A DNA stretch of 19,045 nucleotides from NCBI GenBank assembly GCA_937892155.1, contig CALAUG010000012.1, positions 1-19,045 on the forward strand. Reading direction: 5' to 3'. A program made the translations under genes and the position numbers. The notes under the pieces are model-generated. The model had not been told where the DNA came from, searched no databases, and worked only from the letters and a program-made list of their open reading frames with translations. This stretch comes from an uncultured Bacteroidales bacterium (lineage in GTDB: Bacteria; Bacteroidota; Bacteroidia; Bacteroidales; UBA1715). Of this stretch, positions 1 to 6,576 are shown piece after piece (positions within the stretch are counted from its first letter, which is position 1; every line of letters begins with the position of its first letter).

Positions 1-898
1 AGGAATTTGCCGAAGCATTTGTTGGCATTGAAAATACTGCCTCGCTGATTTCTGGCTCAACAACAACTTCGTCACTTGATAATTCGGTTGACTCGGCAGA
101 AATGCAATCAACGTGTTTAAAGGAGCCCCACACAGGATGAATATCGTATGCCTCGAAATTATCACACGGAATTGTTAAATACCCATTGTAATTGCTGAAT
201 GACGAAGCATCCGCATCTGGTGGATTAACCGCATAACAAGTTACTCTTGAAAGTGCTGTGCAACCCTCAAATGCATATCTTCCAATGCTCGTGACGCTCT
301 CTGGAATAATTATAGACTTTATGCCTGTACAGTTAGCAAAACCAAAATCCGATACTTTTGTAACTGTATATTCTACATTATCAACAAAAATCGATTTAGG
401 AATGATAAGATTTTCAGTCACATCATCCTTCGGTAAAATTTCTATTAACAAGTCATCCGTAGATTCAACATAGTTTAGGATTCTAAATTGCCCATGAACC
501 TTTAATCCTTCATTAGTGAAGAAAACGAGCTCACCAACCTGAGCTATTATGTGTGTATATTCTCCATTGAATACGGTTTCCGAAGATTGCATCTTTACTA
601 TTTCATTTTGACTTTCCGTTCCTGACAGAAACTCAAAACTACCGCCATCTAATGATCGTAATACAAATAAAACCTTATCTGCTTTATCTCCCATTTGACC
701 TTTTGTTTGAACACCTTTATCTGCCGTAAAAAAAGAACCATTCATTGACCTTGATCCTCCCAAAGTATGGATATCGTTATTAGTAGAGCCGAAATGAACA
801 GAAACACATTTTGTATCAGGTATTATAGAATAACCTATTTGACAGAAAACACTTTGGGTTATAAACAACATTAAAATAAAACTTATTATTTTTCTCAT
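1..898 (-). CDS. BspA-like leucine-rich-repeat secreted protein, 5' part only (runs off the window)
   Basis: Reading the minus strand from ATG at 898 gives 299 codons with no stop down to the window edge, so only the N-terminal part is present. Residues 1-19 form a signal peptide (MRKIISFILMLFITQSVFC). Residues 20-165 form a beta-rich domain I do not recognise. Around residues 166-223 there is a BspA-type (LRR_5) repeat, with TGIKSIIIPESVTSIGRYAF followed by EGCTAL, and then the usual closing segment with LTIPCDN and VWGSF. Such repeats occur in surface or secreted proteins of Bacteroidales that bind host or matrix components. The region after residue 265 is acidic and Ser/Glu-rich, like a linker to a missing C-terminal module. 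Its ATG overlaps the TGA of the upstream P-loop gene by 4 nt (ATGA), so the two are probably co-translated. The exact ligand is unknown. Confidence 0.85.
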   Translation of the reverse strand, partial: MRKIISFILMLFITQSVFCQIGYSIIPDTKCVSVHFGSTNNDIHTLGGSRSMNGSFFTADKGVQTKGQMGDKADKVLFVLRSLDGGSFEFLSGTESQNEIVKMQSSETVFNGEYTHIIAQVGELVFFTNEGLKVHGQFRILNYVESTDDLLIEILPKDDVTENLIIPKSIFVDNVEYTVTKVSDFGFANCTGIKSIIIPESVTSIGRYAFEGCTALSRVTCYAVNPPDADASSFSNYNGYLTIPCDNFEAYDIHPVWGSFKHVDCISAESTELSSDEVVVEPEISEAVFSMPTNASANS

Positions 899-1350
899 TT
901 TTCTAAAAATTTAATATTTAACAATTTTTCTATTAGATGTAGTAAAGAATCTACAGTACAGGCATTCAAAGTATCAATTATCGATTTACTAGTATTACTG
1001 TAAAAATTAGAAAACCAAATCACATCATACCCTCCTTTTTGAGCATATTCATTTACACAATCTATAGTTTCGCCTTTGCTACGTGAAGCACATACTACAA
1101 TATCAGCCTTTGCTTCGAATGCCTCTTCAAACCATTCTTTCATATCTTCACTATTATCACCACTTGTAACGACACAAATTTTCTTCCCATCATATTCAAA
1201 CAACTCCCATACATCGCCATTATATAAAGCATTTGAATCTGTATGTGTAACTTGTGGAAATAACTTTAATTTATTTACGAACAGATTGAGAGTACTTGTT
1301 TTTCCCGAATTTGAGCGAGCGAAATCACAAATAAAATATTTCTTATCCAT
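895..1350 (-). CDS. Small P-loop NTPase-like protein of unknown function
   Basis: This is a 151-aa cytoplasmic protein. Near the N-terminus, residues 11-20 read ARSNSGKTST after a hydrophobic strand (KYFICDF), which is a Walker A-like loop in which the first glycine is replaced by alanine. A second strand (KKICVVTSGD) and a third (ADIVVCASRSKGET) fit a compact alpha/beta nucleotide-binding fold. No clear Walker B acidic pair is visible. I do not recognise the family, and it could be a nucleotide kinase-like or a ParA/CobQ-like relative. The gene ends inside the start codon of the BspA-like gene, so both probably form one transcript. The start sits in a 13-bp tandem duplication (1338-1363) that also supplies an out-of-frame ATG just upstream. 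The in-frame ATG at 1350 is the only one that gives the P-loop frame. Confidence 0.7.
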   Translation of the reverse strand: MDKKYFICDFARSNSGKTSTLNLFVNKLKLFPQVTHTDSNALYNGDVWELFEYDGKKICVVTSGDNSEDMKEWFEEAFEAKADIVVCASRSKGETIDCVNEYAQKGGYDVIWFSNFYSNTSKSIIDTLNACTVDSLLHLIEKLLNIKFLEK

Positions 1351-1701
1351 TTTTCTTATCCATTTTTCTTAATTACAATGTTCCCAGCATTACCAAGTGG
1401 GATATCTCGGAGTACCATTTTACTTCACATACGCACATAAAAAAAGCGCAGGTACTTGTTTAATCTTCATTTAGCTTTTGGGGTTCTGGACTGACCTGTT
1501 CTACCAAAATCGACAACAAATACCCACGCCAAAAACGACGTGAGCGTTCATTAGATTTACTTGGTAGAACTTTTTTGAAATTGTCCAGATTTCAAAAGCC
1601 AAGTTTTCTTAAAACGCTTTTTCCGCCACCTAAGTGGCTATTTTATAAATGTGCGTACAACTACGCGTTTACTTCATGGGCAAAAAGTTTTAAAGTTAGT
1701 A
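1351..1701. repeat. Gene-free stretch with a long degenerate inverted repeat
   Basis: No credible gene is seen in this 351-nt interval. Five blocks on the left recur in reverse complement, in mirror order, on the right: tacgcacat (1430-1438 with 1649-1657), aaaaagcg (1441-1448 with 1615-1622), gcttttg (1474-1480 with 1593-1599), tctggac (1485-1491 with 1583-1589) and gttctaccaa (1498-1507 with 1561-1570). The central loop is about 53 nt. The right arm has two further perfect hairpins, GCCAC-CTAA-GTGGC (1625-1638) and GCGTA-CAAC-TACGC (1653-1666). The second follows the toxin gene on the minus strand and could act as its transcription end, though no strong T-run follows. Relic of a small mobile repeat, or an RNA structure, are both possible. 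Confidence 0.6.
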
Positions 1702-1977
1702 TTAATCAAACAAATCGGAATGTGTTCCTGTATTTGTCATTATCATTCGTAATTCATTGTTATTTTGTTCCCACACTAAAAGCCAATCGCTTTGAATATG
1801 ACATTCCCATTTCCCTGCGTATTTTCCTTGTAATACGTGTGGTCTATATTCTGCTGGTAATGAACCAGTTTCAACCAAAATTTTAATCACATTCGAAATA
1901 AGATTCATATCGTATCCTCGTTTCTGGCAACGCTTCAAATCTTTTTTAAAGCGATTGGTATATTCTAATTTATACAT
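1702..1977 (-). CDS. YafQ-family mRNA interferase toxin (type II TA)
   Basis: This 91-aa protein has the YafQ signature of the RelE/ParE superfamily. It begins with YTNRFKKDLKRCQKRG, the substrate-groove helix, and has PHVLQGKYAGKWECHI and DWLLVW, ending in TGTHSDLF. The residues that match the catalytic set described for YafQ are present: H47, H60, D64, W65, H86 and F90. YafQ enzymes cleave mRNA on the ribosome when freed from their antitoxin. The ATG follows the antitoxin TAG directly (TAGATG), so translation is coupled. The length is normal for the family and nothing appears broken, so the toxin is probably active. It shares the same catalytic register with the second YafQ in this window but is clearly a different gene. 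Confidence 0.9.
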   Translation of the reverse strand: MYKLEYTNRFKKDLKRCQKRGYDMNLISNVIKILVETGSLPAEYRPHVLQGKYAGKWECHIQSDWLLVWEQNNNELRMIMTNTGTHSDLFD

Positions 1978-2229
1978 CTATCCCAAAATTTGTTTGAACA
2001 TATCATCAACGCTTTCGGCTTTATAGACGCGTCCTTTTTGAATATCTTCAATCGCTTCATCCATACCACATTTAGAAACCTTTTGCTTTTTTATAATTAA
2101 TAAAAGTTTCTCCAAAATTTTAGCATTATTCGTCGCATTCACGGCTTCAACAATTTGTGCTTTCATTTGTTGAACAGAATTTCCGTATGCAACAGTTGGC
2201 TCTTTTGCTATGTTGTTTGTGGTTTTCAT
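1978..2229 (-). CDS. Antitoxin partner of the YafQ-type toxin
   Basis: This 83-aa protein lies immediately upstream of the YafQ toxin, in the normal antitoxin-toxin order. The central part (residues 20-50) is helical and lysine-rich, with KILEKLLLIIKKQK. The C-terminal part (MDEAIEDIQKGRVYKAESVD, then DMFKQILG) has the acidic/aliphatic pattern of toxin-wrapping tails in small Bacteroidota antitoxins. No ribbon-helix-helix start is evident, so the DNA-binding mode is uncertain. The identification rests mainly on position and size. An 11-nt palindrome, TGTGTTCCACA, lies at 2255-2265, 26 nt before the start, and could be the autoregulatory operator. Confidence 0.75.
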   Translation of the reverse strand: MKTTNNIAKEPTVAYGNSVQQMKAQIVEAVNATNNAKILEKLLLIIKKQKVSKCGMDEAIEDIQKGRVYKAESVDDMFKQILG

Positions 2230-2254
2230 ATTTATTATACAATCAAAACTTTAT

Positions 2255-2265
2255 TGTGTTCCACA
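2255..2265. promoter_or_regulatory. Possible operator palindrome ahead of the first TA operon
   Basis: TGTG-TTC-CACA is a short inverted repeat 26 nt upstream of the antitoxin start (minus strand). Type II antitoxins usually repress their own promoter through such sites. There is no exact TAnnTTTG box beside it, so this is a weak inference from position only. Confidence 0.3.
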
Positions 2266-2286
2266 TTATAATCACCTCTGGCTTGC

Positions 2287-2367
2287 GACCCACCAAGACA
2301 TTTGAACGCCCTGCCCTGCAAATCTGATATGAATTCAATCCTTTCCCGCCCTTATGCTTCTTGGGTC
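2287..2367. other. Structured, locally GC-richer element between TA operon and ackA
   Basis: This stretch between the divergent antitoxin and ackA starts is closed by GACCC...AAGA (2287-2298) pairing with TCTT-GGGTC (2359-2367), with a 3-nt bulge. Inside is a second stem, ATTTG (2300-2304) with CAAAT (2319-2323). It is richer in G and C than its surroundings. On the minus strand one frame stays open between about 2385 and 2243 without a usable early start, which could be the degraded end of a gene. It could be a leader RNA of either neighbour or an interspersed repeat. No known RNA family was recognised. Confidence 0.4.
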
Positions 2368-2451
2368 TCCAAATATAAGAATTATTTTAACCTCTTTGAA
2401 CTTTAATAAAAATTTATGAAATTTGTGGGTCAAATAATAAAACATGTACTT

Positions 2452-3645
2452 ATGAAAATATTAGTCCTAAACTGCGGAAGTTCTTCAATTAAATATCAAT
2501 TATTGGAAATGCCAGCAGAAAAAGTTATGGCTGTCGGCGTTGTTGAACGTATTGGCGAACCAATGGGAAAAATCAAAATGGAAATTGATGGCAACAAAGA
2601 AGCCTTCGATTTACCTGTAGAAAACCACGAAATTGGTGTTTCCAAAGTTATCGATCTATTATTGGACCCAAAACGCAGTTTAATTTCAAGCCCAGATGAA
2701 ATCAAAGCTATTGGTCACCGTATTGTACACGGTGGCGAATATTTCAGCGAAAGTGTTGAACTTACTCCTGATGCAATTGCAAAAATCGCAGAATGCAATG
2801 ATTTTGCACCACTCCACAATCCAGCAAACCTTAAAGGTATTAAAGCTGCACAAGCTGCTCTACCAAAGGCTGTTAACTGTGGTACATTCGATACAGCATT
2901 CCACCAAACAATGGAACCTGTTGCATATATGTACGGTTTGCCATACAAATACTACGAACAATACAAAATCCGTCGTTATGGATTCCACGGTTCAAGCCAC
3001 CGCTACGTTTCGCAAGAAGCTGCAAAAATGATGAACAAACCTTTGAACAACTGCAAAACGATTGTTTGCCATATTGGTAACGGTTCGTCGGTAACTGCTG
3101 TTGTAAACGGAAAATCGGTTGACACTTCTATGGGATTCACTCCTCTTGAGGGCGTTATAATGGGAACTCGTGCTGGAAATGTTGATTTGGGTGCTGCATT
3201 CCAAATGATGCGTCGTGAAAATCTTACTATAGACCAAATAGACAACATTGTAAACAAACAAAGTGGTTTGAAAGGTATTGCTGGCGTTTCTGATATGCGC
3301 GATTTACAAAGCATGGCAGCAAACGGCGACGCAAAAGCTAATCTTGCAAAACAAATGTTGGCATTGAGTATCAAGAAATATGTTGGTGCATATCTTGCCG
3401 AAATCGGCGGTGCTGACTGTATCGCTTTTGCTGGTGGTATTGGCGAACACGATGGTGATGTACGTAAAAACATACTTTCTGGCTTAGAATGTTTCGGTAT
3501 TGAGATTGATCAAGCAGCAAACAGCAAACAAGGCGAAAGTTGGGTTATTTCAACACCAAATTCAAAAATTAAAGTATTCGTCATTCAAACTAACGAAGAA
3601 ATCGTTATTGCCCGCGATACGTACAAAATCGTTACCGAAAAGTAA
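2452..3645 (+). CDS. ackA: Acetate kinase
   Basis: This 397-aa cytosolic enzyme interconverts acetyl phosphate plus ADP and acetate plus ATP, the last step of fermentative acetate production. The ASKHA-fold motifs are all present: LVLNCGSSSIKYQL at the N-terminus with N7, GHRIVHGGEYF, PLHNPANLKGI, FDTAFHQTM with the catalytic Asp, RRYGFHGSSHRYV with the phosphate-binding His, GNGSS, MGTRAGNVDLG with the catalytic Arg, and TNEEIVIARDT at the C-terminus. I chose ATG 2452 because the family starts MK(I/V)LV(L/I)NCGSSS; the longer reading from 2416 adds 12 atypical residues. Phosphotransacetylase, often next to ackA, is absent here. Upstream lies the divergent TA pair, and a strong terminator follows, so ackA is probably transcribed alone. 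Confidence 0.97.
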   Translation: MKILVLNCGSSSIKYQLLEMPAEKVMAVGVVERIGEPMGKIKMEIDGNKEAFDLPVENHEIGVSKVIDLLLDPKRSLISSPDEIKAIGHRIVHGGEYFSESVELTPDAIAKIAECNDFAPLHNPANLKGIKAAQAALPKAVNCGTFDTAFHQTMEPVAYMYGLPYKYYEQYKIRRYGFHGSSHRYVSQEAAKMMNKPLNNCKTIVCHIGNGSSVTAVVNGKSVDTSMGFTPLEGVIMGTRAGNVDLGAAFQMMRRENLTIDQIDNIVNKQSGLKGIAGVSDMRDLQSMAANGDAKANLAKQMLALSIKKYVGAYLAEIGGADCIAFAGGIGEHDGDVRKNILSGLECFGIEIDQAANSKQGESWVISTPNSKIKVFVIQTNEEIVIARDTYKIVTEK

Positions 3646-3664
3646 TTGATTGTATTCTTCAATA

Positions 3665-3698
3665 AAAAAAATGTCCGGCCATTAAGTCGGACATTTTT
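3665..3698. terminator. Rho-independent terminator after ackA
   Basis: The stem is ATGTCCG (3671-3677) with CGGACAT (3688-3694), extended by the flanking A and T runs, with a 10-nt loop and a T-rich tail. It starts about 20 nt past the ackA stop. The A-run on the other side makes it potentially bidirectional, so it could also serve the small minus-strand ORF that ends at 3716. Confidence 0.9.
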
Positions 3699-3715
3699 AT
3701 TTTATAACAAATCTG

Positions 3716-3913
3716 TTATTTCTGTACTGGGCGAACACTTCGTCCTTGGTCGCGGAAATCAAAATCAACGCGGCAACTAACTGAATCAAAACCACATGTG
3801 TACAATCTACCATATTCCGTATCTTCAATTTTTGATTCCGACGCATAAATTGCCCTCAAAACCGAAAAATTTATATATTTTTTTGATTTTGAATAAAATA
3901 GATTGAAATTCAC
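3716..3913 (-). CDS. Doubtful small ORF, hypothetical or gene remnant
   Basis: The open frame has 65 codons and begins only with GTG. The upstream in-frame TGA leaves just a few more codons and no ATG. The C-terminal half (RLYTCGFDSVSCRVDFDFRD) has two cysteines and fairly protein-like codon use with CGC and GAC codons, while the N-terminal half is lysine/tyrosine-rich and AT-rich without a signal peptide. No family was recognised. It could be a small real protein sharing the ackA terminator, or the 3' remnant of a lost gene. No promoter box is seen upstream on the minus strand. Confidence 0.3.
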   Translation of the reverse strand: MNFNLFYSKSKKYINFSVLRAIYASESKIEDTEYGRLYTCGFDSVSCRVDFDFRDQGRSVRPVQK

Positions 3914-4012
3914 AACTAATATTTTACTTCACCTATAATTTTCTCATTCAAGGTGAAACATTACTATAAAAACATCTTGCCCAAAATAATCAATGCGTGA
4001 AAAGTTTTTTCG

Positions 4013-4020
4013 TAATTTTG
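4013..4020 (+). promoter_or_regulatory. Bacteroidota -7 promoter box ahead of the M16 operon
   Basis: TAATTTTG matches the TAnnTTTG -7 consensus of Bacteroidota primary-sigma promoters and ends 16 nt before the ATG at 4037. This predicts a very short leader. No clear TTTG/TTG -33 box is seen at the expected distance. Confidence 0.6.
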
Positions 4021-4036
4021 GACAAACAAAATACCG

Positions 4037-5281
4037 ATGATTCAATTCGAGGAATTTGAACTGAAAAATGGACTACGATTTTTTGTCAATGTTGACAAAA
4101 CCACGCCGTTTGTTGCCGTAAATACGCTATACAACGTCGGTTCAAAAGACGAATCTCCGGAACGGACTGGTTTCGCCCATCTGTTTGAGCACCTTATGTT
4201 CGGCGGTTCCAAAAATATTCCTTCGTTTGACACACCTTTGCAGAAAGTCGGCGGCGAAAACAACGCATTCACCACAACCGACATCACAAACTATTACATT
4301 ACACTCCCGGCAAACAATCTGGAAACTGCATTCTGGTTGGAATCGGACAGAATGTTGGAATTGGCTTTTTCCCAAAAAAGTCTCGATGTACAGAAAAACG
4401 TAGTATGCGAAGAGTTCAAGCAGCGTTATCTAAACCGTCCCTACGGCGATATGTGGCTCCTTGCACGTCCTCTTGCCTACAAAGTTCATCCATACCAATG
4501 GGCAACAATTGGCAAAGAAATCAGCCATATTGAAAAAGCAAAGTTATCGGATGTGAAAGAATTCTTTTTTTCGCATTATGCGCCAAATAATGCTGTGATT
4601 GCAATTTCGGGAAACGTTTCCCTACGCACTGTAAAACATTTGGCAAAAAAATGGTTCGGCAACATTCCACGCCGTGATATTGCTCAACGCACGTACGAAA
4701 AAGAACCTGAACAAACAGAAAAGCGAACACTGACAGTTGAACGCGACGTGCCAGCTTCGAGCATTTTCAAAGCTTTCCACATGTGCGACCAACTTCACGC
4801 TGATTTCTACGCAACTGATTTGATTTCCGACATACTTTCTAACGGAAAATCAGCAAGATTGTACCAAAATCTCGTGCAGAACCAAAAATTATTCAGCGAC
4901 ATAAATGCCTATATTACTGGAGAAATTGACGAAGGATTATTCATAATCAACGGTAACTTGAATCCTGGAATCACAATGGACGATGCCGAAAAAGCAATCA
5001 TCACCGAATTGGACAAAATCCGAGAAGGATTTGTATTTGATTACGAACTACAAAAAGTTAAGAATAAATACGAAAGCACGACAATTTTGGGTGAAATTGA
5101 CGTTTTATCAAAAGCACGTGCGTTGGCTTATTATGCAAACTTAGGCGATGTAAATCTCGTCAATTCACGTTTGAAAAACTATGGCGATGTTTCGCTTATC
5201 GACGTCAAACGCGTAAGCGACAAGTTATTTGACGAGAAAAACGATTCCACCGTGTATTATTTGGCAAAAAATCAAAATTAG
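4037..5281 (+). CDS. M16 family zinc metallopeptidase, catalytic subunit
   Basis: This 414-aa protein belongs to the pitrilysin/insulinase-like M16 family, with MPP-type short two-domain subunits. The inverted zinc motif HxxEH is intact at residues 48-52 (FAHLFEHLMFGG). The third ligand is probably the second Glu of VVCEEF, near residue 126, in the usual distance range. It is followed by the typical NRPYGDMW and HPYQWATIGK segments and by a degenerate C-terminal M16 domain. There is no signal peptide, so it is probably cytoplasmic. Only 2 nt separate it from a second M16 gene that lacks the zinc motif. Such active/inactive pairs form heterodimeric peptidases that degrade peptides inside a closed chamber. 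The substrate is unknown. Confidence 0.93.
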   Translation: MIQFEEFELKNGLRFFVNVDKTTPFVAVNTLYNVGSKDESPERTGFAHLFEHLMFGGSKNIPSFDTPLQKVGGENNAFTTTDITNYYITLPANNLETAFWLESDRMLELAFSQKSLDVQKNVVCEEFKQRYLNRPYGDMWLLARPLAYKVHPYQWATIGKEISHIEKAKLSDVKEFFFSHYAPNNAVIAISGNVSLRTVKHLAKKWFGNIPRRDIAQRTYEKEPEQTEKRTLTVERDVPASSIFKAFHMCDQLHADFYATDLISDILSNGKSARLYQNLVQNQKLFSDINAYITGEIDEGLFIINGNLNPGITMDDAEKAIITELDKIREGFVFDYELQKVKNKYESTTILGEIDVLSKARALAYYANLGDVNLVNSRLKNYGDVSLIDVKRVSDKLFDEKNDSTVYYLAKNQN

Positions 5282-5283
5282 GT

Positions 5284-6576
5284 ATGCAAATACGTAAACT
5301 ACATAGAGACAAGGCTCCTGATTTTCAAACGATTAAAAACTTTTCGATTGAAAATCCAGAATGTTTTCTGGCGCACAACGGCATACCAATTTATTTGTTG
5401 CCGATTCAAGACCAGGAAATCGTAAAAATTGATTTCATTTTCAAAGCAGGCGACTATGCTGCAAAATCAGCATTGGTACCACTTTCAACATTGGCAATGT
5501 TGCAGGAAGGTTCACTTTCGCAACCAGGCGAAGAAATCGCCGAACGTCTTGATTTTCTTGGTTCCTACATTTACAACAACGTCACAAAAGACGACGCAAC
5601 CATCAGTGTGTGCTGTTTGGAAAAACATTTGGCAGAAACGATGAATATCGTAACGGACTTCATTATCAATCCGACGTTTCCAGAAGACAAATTCCAGACA
5701 CACATCCGTAAACGCGAAGAACGCTATAAAATTGACATTGAGCGAGTTGAAGTTCTCTCACAAAAAAAATTAGCAAACATTTTGTATGGGGAAAACCACC
5801 CTTACGGTCGTTCAGCGGTTTTAGAAGATTTTTGCAAACTGTCGCACGATGATTTAATAAAATTCCATTCTTTGAATTATGTGGCAGAAAATTGCAAAAT
5901 AATTATCTGCGGAAATCCAAAATCTCAGGAGGTTAAAAACTTAATAAAGACACTACAAGAAAACGGAATTAAAAGTTTAAATAAAAAGCTTCAAACGACT
6001 AATTACAAACAAATTAGCAACGAGCAAAAACAATTTAGAATTGCCAAAGAGCAAGCCGTTCAATCTTCAATAAATATTGGTAAAATAATGGTAAACCGAA
6101 GCCACAAAGATTTTGTACCATTACAAGTTCTTAACACAATTTTTGGCGGCTATTTCGGTTCCAGATTGATGAGCAATATCCGTGAGGACAAAGGATTCAC
6201 GTATGGAATCGGTTCTGGAATCATTTCGTACGAACATTCTGGCTATTTCATCATAACCACAAGAGTCGGTAAAGAAGTTGTGGAACCTGCTTTGGAGGCC
6301 ATTTACGAAGAAATGAGACGAATTCGCAAAGAATTGGTTTCGCAGGACGAATTGGAAATGGTGAAAACGTACATGCTTTCTACCCTTGTACGCAATTTTG
6401 ACGGAGCAATAGCAACGAGCGAAATGTTGAAAAATATTCTTGGATACAATTTGGATTTTAAACAATATTATCATCAATATTGGAAGACAATTCAATCCAT
6501 ACAACCAAAAGATATACAACAACTTGCAAACGATTATCTAAACGAAGATTCCATGTATGAAATTGTGGTTGGGTAA
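5284..6576 (+). CDS. M16 family peptidase, non-catalytic partner subunit
   Basis: This 430-aa M16 homologue starts 2 nt after the catalytic subunit. Where the first subunit has HxxEH, this one reads LSTLAMLQEGSLSQPGEE, so zinc ligands are missing and it cannot be a hydrolase alone. The second half keeps the family's substrate-binding region, FGGYFGSRLMSNIREDKGF followed by TYGIGSGI, with the conserved Arg and Tyr that the inactive chain contributes to the partner's active site. No signal peptide is present. It most likely forms an obligate heterodimer with the preceding protein. Its 3' end overlaps the next gene by 20 nt, which suggests coupled translation with a secreted T9SS cargo. Confidence 0.92.
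   Translation: MQIRKLHRDKAPDFQTIKNFSIENPECFLAHNGIPIYLLPIQDQEIVKIDFIFKAGDYAAKSALVPLSTLAMLQEGSLSQPGEEIAERLDFLGSYIYNNVTKDDATISVCCLEKHLAETMNIVTDFIINPTFPEDKFQTHIRKREERYKIDIERVEVLSQKKLANILYGENHPYGRSAVLEDFCKLSHDDLIKFHSLNYVAENCKIIICGNPKSQEVKNLIKTLQENGIKSLNKKLQTTNYKQISNEQKQFRIAKEQAVQSSINIGKIMVNRSHKDFVPLQVLNTIFGGYFGSRLMSNIREDKGFTYGIGSGIISYEHSGYFIITTRVGKEVVEPALEAIYEEMRRIRKELVSQDELEMVKTYMLSTLVRNFDGAIATSEMLKNILGYNLDFKQYYHQYWKTIQSIQPKDIQQLANDYLNEDSMYEIVVG

Noticed and set aside
258..473. 71-codon plus-strand ORF at the left edge
   Set aside because: It is antisense to the BspA-like LRR reading frame, which has a signal peptide and family motifs.
1430..1666. True integron attC site
   Set aside because: No integrase gene and no clear GTTRRRY/RYYYAAC core pair; kept only as a comparison for the inverted repeat.
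1575..1886. 103-codon plus-strand ORF across the inverted repeat and toxin
   Set aside because: It is antisense to the well-supported YafQ gene for about 60 percent of its length, and has no promoter or family likeness.
2305..2355. tRNA-Cys-like string (ctgcaaatc) upstream of ackA
   Set aside because: No acceptor stem or T-arm pairing could be built on either strand.
2416..2451. Longer N-terminus for acetate kinase starting at 2416
   Set aside because: The family begins directly with the LVLNCGSSS strand; the 12 extra residues have no family counterpart.
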